A stretch of DNA of 64,000 bases from Tetragonia tetragonoides. Lineage: Eukaryota > Streptophyta > Magnoliopsida > Caryophyllales > Aizoaceae. Position 1 is the first letter of the stretch; every line of letters begins with the position of its first letter. Positions 1 through 9,967 of this stretch are shown piece by piece. Made by a program: the position numbers and the translations under genes. The stretch spans positions 13,394,001 through 13,458,000 of the forward strand of contig CM076141.1 of the NCBI GenBank assembly GCA_038025085.1, given 5' to 3'. Below the pieces are notes generated by a model. It saw nothing but the letters and a program-made list of their open reading frames with translations. It was not told the origin of the DNA and ran no database searches.

Positions 1-64
1 AACAACTGATAGCTCAGTGCTTAAATTGAAGTAAAAACAAACAAAATCCGAAAAACAATTACTC

Positions 65-745
65 TTAAGAACACAAACTAATAAACAACAAACCCAAGAG
101 AAGAATCAGAAAACCCACATCTCTCTTTTTCGTTGATGAACCACCATTAGACGAACTATCAGGTGAAGCACTACCAGAACTCAAATCCAAACTCTCCTTC
201 GAATTCAAGTTCGGCCCTAAAAACTCATGTTTTTCAGGGGACCCACTTTTAGAAATCCCAGGGCCCACTTGCCAAACCTGGTTAATTTTCCCACCATCAC
301 TCTTCAATTTCGCGAATATCGTAATCGACCCATCTCCTAAGTTGAACTCGGCGCTCTTTTCATACACCTCAAAAGCCAATTTCCCTTCGGTTATTTCGTT
401 ATATGAGCTGAGATTATAAGTTTTGACTGAAATTGACCCTTTTGGGTCTTTGAATGCGAGGATTGCTTGGGTACCGAGCATGCCGGTTGCAGTTGGGTTG
501 ATGCCCCATGCGACCCAGCCGGTTGGGGATGGTGGTGCGGCGGTGAATGCGACGGAGAGGGTTTTGCTTGAGGAGTTGTAAGACCAGTGGAGGGTTGAGT
601 TTAAGGAAGGGAGAGAGGTGCAGGTTTTGTAGAGATTTGGGTTTGTGAGTTTTGGGGAGGTGCATGTTGCTGAGTGAGTTGGGGTTAAGAGAAGAGAGAA
701 AATGGTGAGGAGAGAGAAAATGGGGAGGGATTGGGAAGGTGACAT
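65..745 (-). CDS. AIR12: AIR12-like GPI-anchored DOMON-domain cytochrome b
   Basis: Single-exon gene of 226 aa. The start at 745 is the ATG followed by a signal peptide (MSPSQSLPIF..., residues 1-26); the open frame runs further upstream but has no better ATG. A DOMON domain fills about residues 45-190. Met89 (in GMLGTQA) and His173 (in EKHEF) fall where the known AIR12 haem ligands lie. The C-terminus has a Ser/Gly-rich linker followed by a hydrophobic tail (FLILLLGLLF), as expected for GPI attachment. Known role of the family: an ascorbate-reducible b-type cytochrome on the outer face of the plasma membrane, induced by auxin in Arabidopsis roots and linked to apoplastic redox. It lacks the cytochrome b561 transmembrane core found in longer DOMON proteins. 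Length and layout match the family and nothing looks broken. The neighbouring genes match the Arabidopsis AIR12 neighbourhood. Confidence 0.9.
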   Translation of the reverse strand: MSPSQSLPIFSLLTIFSLLLTPTHSATCTSPKLTNPNLYKTCTSLPSLNSTLHWSYNSSSKTLSVAFTAAPPSPTGWVAWGINPTATGMLGTQAILAFKDPKGSISVKTYNLSSYNEITEGKLAFEVYEKSAEFNLGDGSITIFAKLKSDGGKINQVWQVGPGISKSGSPEKHEFLGPNLNSKESLDLSSGSASPDSSSNGGSSTKKRDVGFLILLLGLLFISLCS

Positions 746-820
746 TGTTGGAGGTGAGTGAAGGAGTGGAGTGTGGGTGTTTAACGGTATGATATTTGGG
801 AAAGTTCTGGGTTGTGGAGG

Positions 821-830
821 GTTATATAAA
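821..830 (-). promoter_or_regulatory. TATA box of the AIR12-like gene
   Basis: On the minus strand this reads TTTATATAAC, 76 bp upstream of the ATG, leaving room for a short leader. A GA/CT-rich stretch (831-868) lies just upstream, a common plant core-promoter feature. Functional assignment is inferred from position. Confidence 0.6.
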
Positions 831-1031
831 GAGAGAGAGAGAGAGAAAGAGAGGGAGAGAGGGGGAATTTGGGGTGGTTTGGTGGGGGTAAAAAGGGCCA
901 TTGAGAGGTGGACACGTGGAAATGTGAAAAGTGGAGATATGGGGTAGAATGTAGATTGAGGTTGTCACGCCATGTTATGGGATGGGAAATGAGAATCATG
1001 GGGTGGAAATATAGAATGAGTGACACTGGTA

Positions 1032-1266
1032 AGGTAAGGCCCGTTATTTTCAACGTAATGGTGCATGATGATGAGGAAGTAGGAAAAGATTGAAATGTGG
1101 TGGAACGGTATGGAACGCTGTTAAACGTAATGAAACTGTGGAACGCGGATGATGAAACAAAATGTGACACAAAATGAAGTAAAGAATGCGAAACGTTAAC
1201 AAAATGAAACGGAACGATATGGAACGAAACGAAATGTAGTATGAAAACGACGAAAAGAACGGGACC
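1032..1266. mobile_element. possible short foldback/MITE-like element
   Basis: The left end reads AGGCCCGTTATTTTC and the right end, read inverted, AGGTCCCGTTCTTTTC, giving imperfect inverted ends of about 15 bp. The interior has many copies of a GGAACG-like word (1098-1235), as in subterminal repeats of hAT or Mutator-like elements. No clear target duplication was found, so the class is uncertain. Confidence 0.35.
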
Positions 1267-2335
1267 TAAAAGTAGACGGATTAGGCTTCTTTTGGGCGCC
1301 CCTATGAATACTGTCTTGAGCTCATATGGAAAAATCAGTAAAGAGATGTGCAACTTAATAGTTAGGAATTCAACTCGGAACTATGGCATCCTTTTGGGCA
1401 CATCTAAGCCCCCTATGAACCCTCACTTTGTTATTGCGTTATATGCATCGGGGGCAAGACTAGGTAAAAGTAGACTACTCTGGTCTCCACTTTTTGTTTT
1501 GCTAGTGTGAATTATTGTTACACTTTACATGATGATGTTTTTCGTCAAAAAAGAGTTCATATTATCTTGTTTTTGTTTCTTTCCTTCTTTTAGAGTTGGT
1601 GAAAAGGTTCACCCGCAGTCCTGCTTGTTAGGAAATAGGAAGGACTCAAATGAGTCAACAAGTCGTAAAGAACACGGCCATGCCATGTTGTAGTGTCTGA
1701 ATCTGCCATACTGGCGGTGAACGAGTAGGCAAAAAGTTGCAGAAAAGAGTAAAGTGATGACTATATTGAGAATGAAGTGAGCCTCTCAATTGTCAGTTAC
1801 TTCCCTAAATGAGAGCACACATTGTTTCAATGCTTCGTGCCTACCACGAACACCATCGTTATGACTTTCTATAATACAACAACAAACTTTTAGTTATGGT
1901 CTTTGCCATTGTTTCTATTTCTAATTCACCTACATATATACACTCTGGATATTAACATGTGAAGAACGGTGCCCAAGGTACACTTTGATTTCTTGAATGA
2001 TCTTCTAGTCATGGTAGTGCTCTTATACAAGAGTGCAGGAAACTACTACTTCGACGGTAGGTTCTTATATCCTACAACATACTTACCGTGAGGCAAATCG
2101 ATGTGCAATTTGACTCTCTAACCTTGCTTTGAACTTTCCCTTGGAAGAACATACTCTTAGCGTGCCACTACGCGGCCTTCGGTCACTTTTGTTGTATGAT
2201 GCTATAGGCATTGAGTCACCTCGTACTATATCCATGTGACTGGGCGTCCGCTCTCCCTTTTTCTACCAAAAAAAAAAACCTAACCCATAAATAATTAAAA
2301 CCTTATCGGGATGGAAAACAAAATAAATTTAGCTC
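1267..2335. other. intergenic, no gene recognised
   Basis: No convincing coding region, RNA gene or transposon end was seen here. The sequence is unremarkable, with short open frames only. Confidence 0.5.
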
Positions 2336-2512
2336 ACAATCAGAGAAGAGGTGGTGGACATTCTTTAAAAATTATCAATTAAAAAAAAAGAAGCAATACC
2401 CAACATCAACAATATTCACCTCAATCAAAGAAGATGTGGTGGACATTCTTTAACAATCATAAAAAAAAAATAAAAAAAAAAAAGAAGCAATACCCAACAT
2501 CAACAACATGCA
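2336..2512. repeat. tandem duplication, two units
   Basis: Two diverged copies of a unit of about 85-95 bp. Each contains GTGGTGGACATTCTTTAA, an A-rich run, and AAGCAATACCCAACATCAAC. Confidence 0.7.
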
Positions 2513-2859
2513 CCTCAATTGATGTATCCTAAACCTTGTGGGCAATCTCTCTCTATGCTAATGAGACAAGGAGTTGAGGATACCATGCTTTTTTTTTTAT
2601 TTTATATTTTTTTTTTTTTTGAAAAGGCAAAAAAATCAGGATAATCCTTGAATTATCCTAAAGTGTCCCTTAACACAAGATCGTTAAGGGACTGGTCAAA
2701 ACAGCTTGACCAAACCGACAATTGAGGACAAAGATAGCCATAATTGGCCATAAAATCAGCAACACTATTAGCTTCACGAAAGCAATGGAGCACTTCCCCA
2801 CTCTATTAAAGAAATGCAAGTCTTTCTTGGTGTCAATAATGATGTTTTCGATCTCCCAA

Positions 2860-3213
2860 GGAATGTGTCACTCATTCCTAATCGCCTTGATCACTGCCAA
2901 GTTATCACCTTCAATGGTAATATTGTTAAAGCCCATGTCTCTAGCCATCTTCACTCCTTCTCGAAGACCAATTGCCTCAGCCGCTAGAATCGAACTAGAT
3001 CCACATGACCTAACACTAAGTTTAATGATTTCACCATTTTGATCCCTTATACAATAACCTGTTGCCGCCAGACCCTCCTTCTTCTTAGACCCGTCAAAAT
3101 TTAACTTGACATAATTAGAAGGCGGAGGCGCCCAACTAACATTCTGCCTTGGAACTTTGATAATGTGCTTCTTTGGGAAGGCACCCCTTGTGTCGAAATC
3201 AACAATCTTAAAA
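2860..3213 (-). pseudogene. LINE RNase H domain
   Basis: The minus-strand translation gives KLNFDGS, AAEAIGLREG and IEGDNLAVIKAI, the three acidic positions (D, E, D) of plant LINE-type RNase H. An in-frame stop follows AIRNE near 2860, so the C-terminus is lost or shifted. Confidence 0.75.
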
Positions 3214-3224
3214 GAAAGAGATTT

Positions 3225-4510
3225 TCATTCTTCAAAACTTATTCTAATAGAGTGAGCTATTTGAGATGGGTTAGTGATCAACCCCTCAAATTCAACTTTA
3301 TTCCTGGCAAACCAAAACATCCACCAAGCAATGATTAGTAGGATTAATTCCCATTCCAAAAGTTTACCTTTTAGCAAATTGAGTCTTTGAATAAAATTGA
3401 GCGAATGCAGTACTGTTATATCTATATTTGAATTATAAAGACTTTGAACATCCTTCCAAGTTTGAATGAAAAATGGACAATCAAAAAATAAATGGAACTT
3501 ATCTTCACGATGATGATTGCAAAAAACACATTCTTGTGGGACAAAGACTTTACTTTGTTGTAATCTATCTTTAGTTGGTAAGCCATCTAAGCAAAGCTTC
3601 CACAAAAAGATCTTAATTTTATTGGGAATATTAATATTCCAAATCCAACTAAAATCACATTTCTTTTTATAGTCATCTTTAATACCTTGAGCTATCCAAG
3701 TTGCTGATTTTGAGGAGAAAACACCACTACTAGTGTAACCCCAGTAATACTTATCCGGTACAAGGTTGTACGGGATAGAAATTCCTTGAATAGCAAGAAT
3801 CGTATCTAAAGGAACAACTCTTTCCAACAACTTAACATCCCAACCCCCACAGGGAGCAAAAAAGCAACTAACTGGGATATTAATATCAAAAAGAGGGTCA
3901 TCAGAATCAACATCATGAAAAAGATCTAATAAGGGAATTGGGGAGACCCACCTATCTTTCCAAAAATTAATAGACTTACCATCTCCTACTTGCCAACATA
4001 TTCCTTCTTGAAATAATGCCCTTACTTCGAGTAAATTCTTCCATTGCCAAGAAACATTTTTTCCTTTAGAGTAATCAAAGATAGATTGATCTTTTAAATA
4101 CTTACATTTAATGAGCTTAGCCCATATATTATTTGGTTCTGATAAAAATCTCCAAATTAATTTCATTTGCATAGCTTTATTAACAGCACCTGCTTTTCTT
4201 AAACCTAAGCCACCCAAATTTTTTGGACAACAGACTTTATCCCATCCTATAAGATTTGGAGCTTTACTAGTCGGGTCTTTATTCCATAAAAAATTTCTAT
4301 TAATTTTATCAAGCTTAGCTAAGGATGAAGAAGGAAGCGTAAAACTTTGCATAGTATAAATTGGTGCTGCGGCTAAGTTTGCTTGAATCAAAGTAGCTCT
4401 CGCGGCTTGAGATAGAGAGTTTGCTTTCCATTTACAAAGATGTTCTTTAGTGTGATCTATGACTTCCTTAAAAGTCGACTCATTAACTCTATCATTAATA
4501 ATCGGACAAC
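3225..4510 (-). pseudogene. LINE RT-associated zinc-finger region (zf-RVT)
   Basis: Continues the LINE ORF2 after a frame change. It shows the RT thumb/linker (FLWNKD, GGLGLRK) and then the zf-RVT pattern with CVFCNHH...FHLFFDCPFF. The frame is open from 4391 to 3225, with the upstream part (CKWKANSLSQAARATLIQAN) readable to about 4510. Confidence 0.8.
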
Positions 4511-4522
4511 CTAGATATTTAT

Positions 4523-5740
4523 CTAAACTGAAGAATGACTCATCAACAGGATTCCTTTAAAAGAATCAATCATATTCCTACTTATATTCTTGGTACACTG
4601 AAAGGCTGATTTTTCAAAGTTTATCTTTTGACCAGACATTACACAGTAATCATCAAGGACTTTCTTAATAGTATGACAGTTTTGGTTTGATGCTTCAGCG
4701 AAAATCATTGTATCGTCCGCAAAAGTGAGAAAAGGTAGTTTTTCCGCACCGCGACAAATCTTAATACCGATACTTTTAGAGGAAAAATCACTTTCTCTTT
4801 GAAGCCTACGAGCCAAAACTTCAGCATAACGAATAAAAATATATGGTGATAAAGGGTCATCTTGACGAATACCCCTATAAGGGATAAAAGTTGGACCAGG
4901 TGAATTATTCACCAAAATTGAGAAAGAAATTGCGGAAATGCATTCTTTAATCCAACCAATCCATTTTTCATGAAATCCAAACTTCCTAAAAACTTCATAA
5001 ATAAATTTCCAATCAAGTCTATCATATGCTTTCTCCATATCCAACTTAATACCTAACCAACCACTTTTTCCCTGCTTCGAACGGAAAGAGTGGAAAACTT
5101 CATGAGGTAGAAGGATATTATCTTGAATACAACTATCTGCAACAAAGAATCCTTGGAGCGGATGAATCAACTTACCAATCACTTGTTTAAGACGGTTAGT
5201 CATGATCTTAGAGATGATTTTGTAAATGGATGAGCATAAGCTAATAGGACGAAAATGATTAGAAGTAGCAGGGTTATCAATCTTAGGGATAAGGGCTAAA
5301 AAAGTTTGAATAATTTCTTTTAAAATCTTACCCGAATGAAAAAAAGCCTTAACAGCTCTTGAAATAGAAGGTCCTATTATGTGCCAGTACGCTTGAAAGA
5401 AATCTGCTGGAAAACCATCTGGTCCCGAGGATTTGTTCGGGGCTAGAAGAACAATCGCTTCTTTAATTTCCTCATCACTCACCTCTTTTATAAGTGATAA
5501 ATTATCGTCCTCCGTTAATTCTTGCGTAAGATCCTTGAGATCCTCAGCTGGGTTGAGAATACAAGAGTTATCTTTTATAAAACGCATTTTAAATTCTTTG
5601 CTTATTTCTTCACAAATACTTTTGGGCTCCTTAAAGTGAATCTCATCTTTACTTAAAAAATCTGAAATTTTCTTTCTATTCTTTCTGATCATTGCTTTTG
5701 TTTGGAAAAAGGTCGTATTTCTATCTCCAAGAAGTAGGGT
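4523..5740 (-). pseudogene. LINE reverse transcriptase domain
   Basis: Contains the RT blocks SSGPDGFPADFF, FRPISLCSSIYK, LDMEKAYDRLDW, a RQDDPLSPY block (usually RQGDPLSP, so a Gly-to-Asp change is visible) and the catalytic FADD. The open frame is continuous for about 390 residues and then shifts near 4540. It belongs to the same LINE as the endonuclease and RNase H pieces on either side. Confidence 0.85.
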
Positions 5741-5805
5741 TTTTGCTCGGGAACGTTGGTACCAATACAGCTTATTGAAATTAATTAGGCTTGATTTTTT
5801 CTTAG

Positions 5806-6799
5806 TTAGATTGTACTGAGAAGTAATGAGCTTATTATCACTTGGGTTGCTACTAAGCTTGCTTTGAACACTAATAATTTGTCCTTCATTAGTTGACGAA
5901 TAACATTGCCAAATTTCAGTTTAGCCCACTTCTTAAAGCTCTCTTTTAGAGCTTTGCATTTACATATGACTTGAAACATGTGAGATCCTGCATTCCTCTT
6001 ACTCCAAGCTTTTCTAACAAGATGCTCATAATCTTTATGTTGGATCCAAGCCAACTCAAATCTGAAAGGAGGGGGAGAGAAGTTACTTTGAGAATTCAAA
6101 TTCAAAATTATAGGACAATGATCCGAGGAACTAAAATCATGATGAGATATATTCATAAGAGGGAACAAGCTTAAGCAAGAAGATTGTACAAGAACTCTAT
6201 CTAATCTTTCCAGAAAATTATCAGAACCAGATTTCTTTTTTCGCCATGTGAATGAACCACCACCAAAAGGTAAATCCATAACATTAGCATCATACTTAAA
6301 GGACAAAATTCTGTCAAATCTGCTTGGATTAGGGGGTGGACCACCAAGCTTTTCTTGTGCATTGGCAATTTCATTAAGGTCACCCATGACCACAAAAGGA
6401 TCAGTTAAGGATAGACAGTAGCTTAATAAGTCCTTCCAAAATTGATTCTTGTGTGATACTTGAGCTGGAGCATAGCAACAAATAACAATCAAGGGAAGGG
6501 AATTTAAAAAATCTTTAACACGAAGAGCTATAAACCTAACATCTTTATGCAAGATAGTAACTTCAACAAAATGGTTCTGCCAAAGAATCCATCCAAATCC
6601 CACCCGAATACCCCATACAAGGGATAAAATCAAAATGGGAAAAACCAAATTGATGCACAGATAAATCTGAAGGGTCAAACTGAACCTTAGTTTCCGCAAG
6701 AACAACTAAGTTAACTTGATGCAGTTTAGAAAAAAGCTTAACTTCTTCTCCCAAAATTTTCTTCCCCACCCCTCTCACATTCCAAAAGGCGATTTTATT
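5806..6799 (-). pseudogene. LINE endonuclease domain, frameshifted
   Basis: The N-terminus MNKIAFWNVRGVG (start near 6799) and the downstream motifs GDLNEI and SSDHCPI are typical of the apurinic/apyrimidinic-type endonuclease of L1 elements. The protein switches frame near 6600, so this is a broken ORF2 N-terminal part. It would nick target DNA to prime reverse transcription if intact. Confidence 0.75.
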
Positions 6800-7830
6800 C
6801 ATAAATAAACATGATAAAATTGGCACCAAATGACTTAAAGATGGCTTGTATAAGTCCTTCAGAAATTCATAGAATATTATAAGTAAAAATCAAATCAGGC
6901 TTTAAGGCATACTCAAACCAGTAGAAAACATAATTAAATCTGCAGCAACGAATACATGGCTGGAAATAAAGAGCAAGGTAAGAAATGACCTGGGTCAGCC
7001 TTATAAATAAGGCACAAAGGCTCACAAACTAGGATAGAACCCCATAAGTAGCTTGAGGGAAACGACTAGACCAAAGATAAGTTGATATGCTTTGAACAGC
7101 TCGCAGCTCAAAGTAAGACCATCCAGATAACCAGAATGGAAACGGGATGAGAACGAACCTCTCACCAGCCAAACAAACCACACCAAACGAACCCGACATA
7201 AAGGCGTCACCAGGGGCACAGGAGAAGACCCATAAACGCAAATGTAGATGAAACTTCCATAAAGAGACACCGTCTTCTGGAAAAACAGGAAGTAGCTGAA
7301 ACACACGAGCTATGGGGTTAACGCCACAGACAGAAGAGAAATCTACTGTGAGCGCCCCAGTATTGGAAGACCTCCTGCCATTACTTAAAGCAAGTAAACC
7401 CCAGATAAAGCTGACAGACTCAGAGACTTCACTAGCTTGAGAGGGATAAAATCTAGAATTAACCCCAAAAGGAATTTTTTCTTCAAATTTTGTAAATAAC
7501 ACTCTAAAAATGCAGGGATTCCTAAGACATGGGACTTTAGAGATGTAAATTGAGAGGAGACTGTGGACAAGGACTGAGATACTAAGAGAAATAAAACTAA
7601 AAAAGTTCTTAGAAAGCTTAAATTGGGGAATAATCGAAAGAATACCCAGAACTAGGGTTTTTCCCAAAGCCCCAATTATTTGCCCAAAATTGAGACCACA
7701 GGTTCTTAGATGACTTGAGAAAATGGACAACATCACTAACAAAGAGGATTCTTGAGGTAATAGCATGATTGATCAAGAGAATACTAGTGAAAGAAGATCT
7801 AATTGAAAGGGAAGGTAAATCAGGAGGCTT

Positions 7831-8130
7831 TTTTTTCTTTTGGGGCTGGGGTTTCTCACGGGTTCTTTTTTTGACTTTTTCCCATGCTTTTTATTGTTTC
7901 AATGTGGGGACTTTTTAAGGAAGAACAATATTTTCTGTATTTTTTGTTTTGGTTAAACCACATGTGTCAAAGACTAATTCTTGTTTTATATAAAAAAAAA
8001 GACTAATTCTTGTTGCATATTCGTAATTTACATAGGGTCAACCCATAAATGGATAAATTATCCATAGCAAATAATATTATCTACCTCACAAAAACTCATA
8101 CGAGACAATTTTAATTTGAGGCCTCAAACA
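7831..8130. other. AT-rich spacer, nothing recognised
   Basis: AT-rich sequence between the LINE and the next retroposon; no coding or structural signal seen. Confidence 0.4.
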
Positions 8131-8144
8131 AGGTGGCATCATGT

Positions 8145-8654
8145 CCTTCTCCCCAAAAAAAACCCTAGGCCCCTTTTGATTTAGGGGCTGTCATTAGCGA
8201 TTCTTTGCTAATGGTAAGCCCCAATTCTTTTTGTTTCATTGTTTTGTTCTGTTTTGTAATTTTATTATGTCGAATAATATCAGTCTCTTCATCTGTGAGA
8301 GTTAGTTTGTCCCATTCGTTGGGTTCGGCTGTCTCTCACTTTTTGAGAGTTTTGTTAGTTTTTCGTTTTGTCGTCGTTCGTATGGGTACTTTGGCGGATG
8401 TATTCTATCAAGAGGTGGTCTACTATGTCAGATCAAAGCGTTCAAAGCTATAGCAGAGTCTTCCGCGAAGAGGCTGTAATATGGAAAACAGCGATTAAAT
8501 GGAAGCCAATCAGAATTGTTGAATCTCTAGTGCTATATAGCTTTTTCATTCGAATGTATTATGATGTTTTAGATCTATTTCTTGTTGAATTCAATCCTTC
8601 TTGTAAGTGCCGTATAACTTTCAATTAATGGAATTTATTTTCCCCTAAAAAAAA
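8145..8654 (+). mobile_element. poly(A)-tailed retroposon with target duplication
   Basis: Flanked by AGGTGGCATCATGT (8131-8144) and AGGTGACATCATGT (8655-8668), a 14-bp target duplication with one mismatch, and ends in a short A tail preceded by AATGGAATTTATTTTCCCC, as in LINE 3' ends. At 510 bp it is either a 5'-truncated LINE or a SINE-like element; no clear pol III boxes or protein domain were recognised. Confidence 0.65.
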
Positions 8655-8865
8655 AGGTGACATCATGTTAAGGCGACCTTATAAGAATCAAACTTATTAC
8701 GACTTAACTTAGAGGGGTGAGAGTCTCGATTCATAAGGATACACTAACTCAGCAAACAAAAATTAAAAATATTATTATGGTAAATTTTTTTGCTGTAGGT
8801 CAAAATTTTTAACACAAGGAAATTACACATGTACTACTATTCGTCATTCATCCAGGATTGTTGGG

Positions 8866-9520
8866 AGCCATCTAGCTCAGCTCAATTGAGGATTAGTTGG
8901 GAGTTCAAGTCGTAAGAGCACCACCTAAATCGGATCAAAAAATCTGGCCCGAACCCACCCATATATGGGACGGTTTTGGGATGATGGTCAAAACAGCAAA
9001 CCTGGCTCAAATGGCCCGAAGTTTTATTTATTGTGAATTTTTTCATATTTTTTCTATTAATTTGCTTGCTGTAATTTTAATTTAAACTTTTGAAAAAAAT
9101 AATTTTGTAAATTTGATATTATGGTTGCGTAGATCTCGAAAAATTTTATGGATTCAAAAAAAAAATCACCTCAAACGCATATCGGGATCAAAAGTTATGC
9201 TTAAATATCGAAAATTTATAATATCGCGATTTGGCCCGCCCAAAACCCGATAGGGCCGAGTATGGACATGTATTTTTGGCCCAAAACCCGACAGCCTGAC
9301 CCGATGATCAGCTCTAACACCACCCTTAGAACCCAGTAGTCATGGGTTTAAATCCTTATTCATGTTGGGAGGAAAAAAAAAAAAACTCCTCTACCTTTCT
9401 TTGCCGGAAGGGTTTACTCCTCTACTTGAGCCCGTCAGCCCAATAAAAATGGGTTGACTTGCCTGGCGCATATTATTTGCGGGCTATTGCATGTGTCCTT
9501 AAAGCAAAAAAAAAATAAAA
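8866..9520 (+). mobile_element. tRNA-like SINE interrupted by a hAT-like element
   Basis: The head has TAGCTCAGCTC (A-box-like) and GAGTTCAAGTC (B-box-like) about 30 bp apart. The sequence resumes after the insertion at 8926-9317 and ends in an A-rich tail near 9507-9528. Boundaries are approximate and the family was not identified. Confidence 0.4.
8926..9317. mobile_element. hAT-like MITE nested in a SINE
   Basis: A 392-bp insertion bounded by direct repeats CACCACC (8919-8925 and 9318-9324). Its ends are imperfectly inverted: TAAATCGGATCA against TTAGAGCTGATCA. The subterminal parts are rich in GGCCCG and CGGGTT words, as in other plant hAT-type MITEs. No coding sequence. Confidence 0.5.
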
Positions 9521-9967
9521 AAATAAAATCTAGCTCAGCCCAGTCGCTCCAAAGAGTATAAATAAAAAAAGAGCTCGGCCCAGTCACGGTTCACAAGCCC
9601 AACCAAACAGGCCTATCCACATCCGGTTATGGGCCTTTACGTCGGTAACCTCTGGGGTTTCTTTCTTTTTCCTTTTCCCACTTCGAAACACTTCTACGCT
9701 AATCAAACGCGGGAGTTCGATTCCGAATCCGCGGCATATCCCTCCTTCCTCTCTCTTTCACTCTCTCATTCTCTCTCCTCAAAATCCCCACAAAATCCAC
9801 GTCTAAGTAAACCCACAAACACTTTCCCACTTTCCTTCTTCACGACAAACTGCTACTGTGGATCAATTATCAAACCCAAAACTCCAATTCTCAATTCCAA
9901 TTCGATTCGATTATTCCCCAATCAACCGAAAATTAGGGTTAGGGATTTTAATTTTCGATGATCAGAG

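Larger units (their letters stand above)
2590..7830 (-). mobile_element. L1-type LINE, nearly complete ORF2, minus strand
   Basis: Reading leftwards on the minus strand there are an apurinic endonuclease, reverse transcriptase, zinc-finger RT-associated region and RNase H, then a poly(A) tail seen as a T-rich run at 2590-2621. This order is that of plant L1 elements. The frame is broken in at least three places (near 6600, 5750-5800 and 4500), so the copy cannot make a full ORF2 protein, but motifs are well kept and the insertion is probably not old. No recognisable ORF1 (DUF4283/CCHC) was found in 6830-7830, although that region has a long open frame of unknown meaning; the 5' boundary near 7830 is approximate. 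No target duplication could be identified. Confidence 0.8.

Noticed and set aside
746..901. Upstream extension of the AIR12 frame
   Set aside because: Starts with a low-complexity peptide encoded by the GA-repeat leader and overlaps the TATA box; the ATG at 745 precedes the signal peptide.
7029..7766. 245-codon open frame on the minus strand
   Set aside because: Lies in the 5' part of the LINE; no DUF4283, CCHC or other domain visible, so not called as ORF1 or as a gene.
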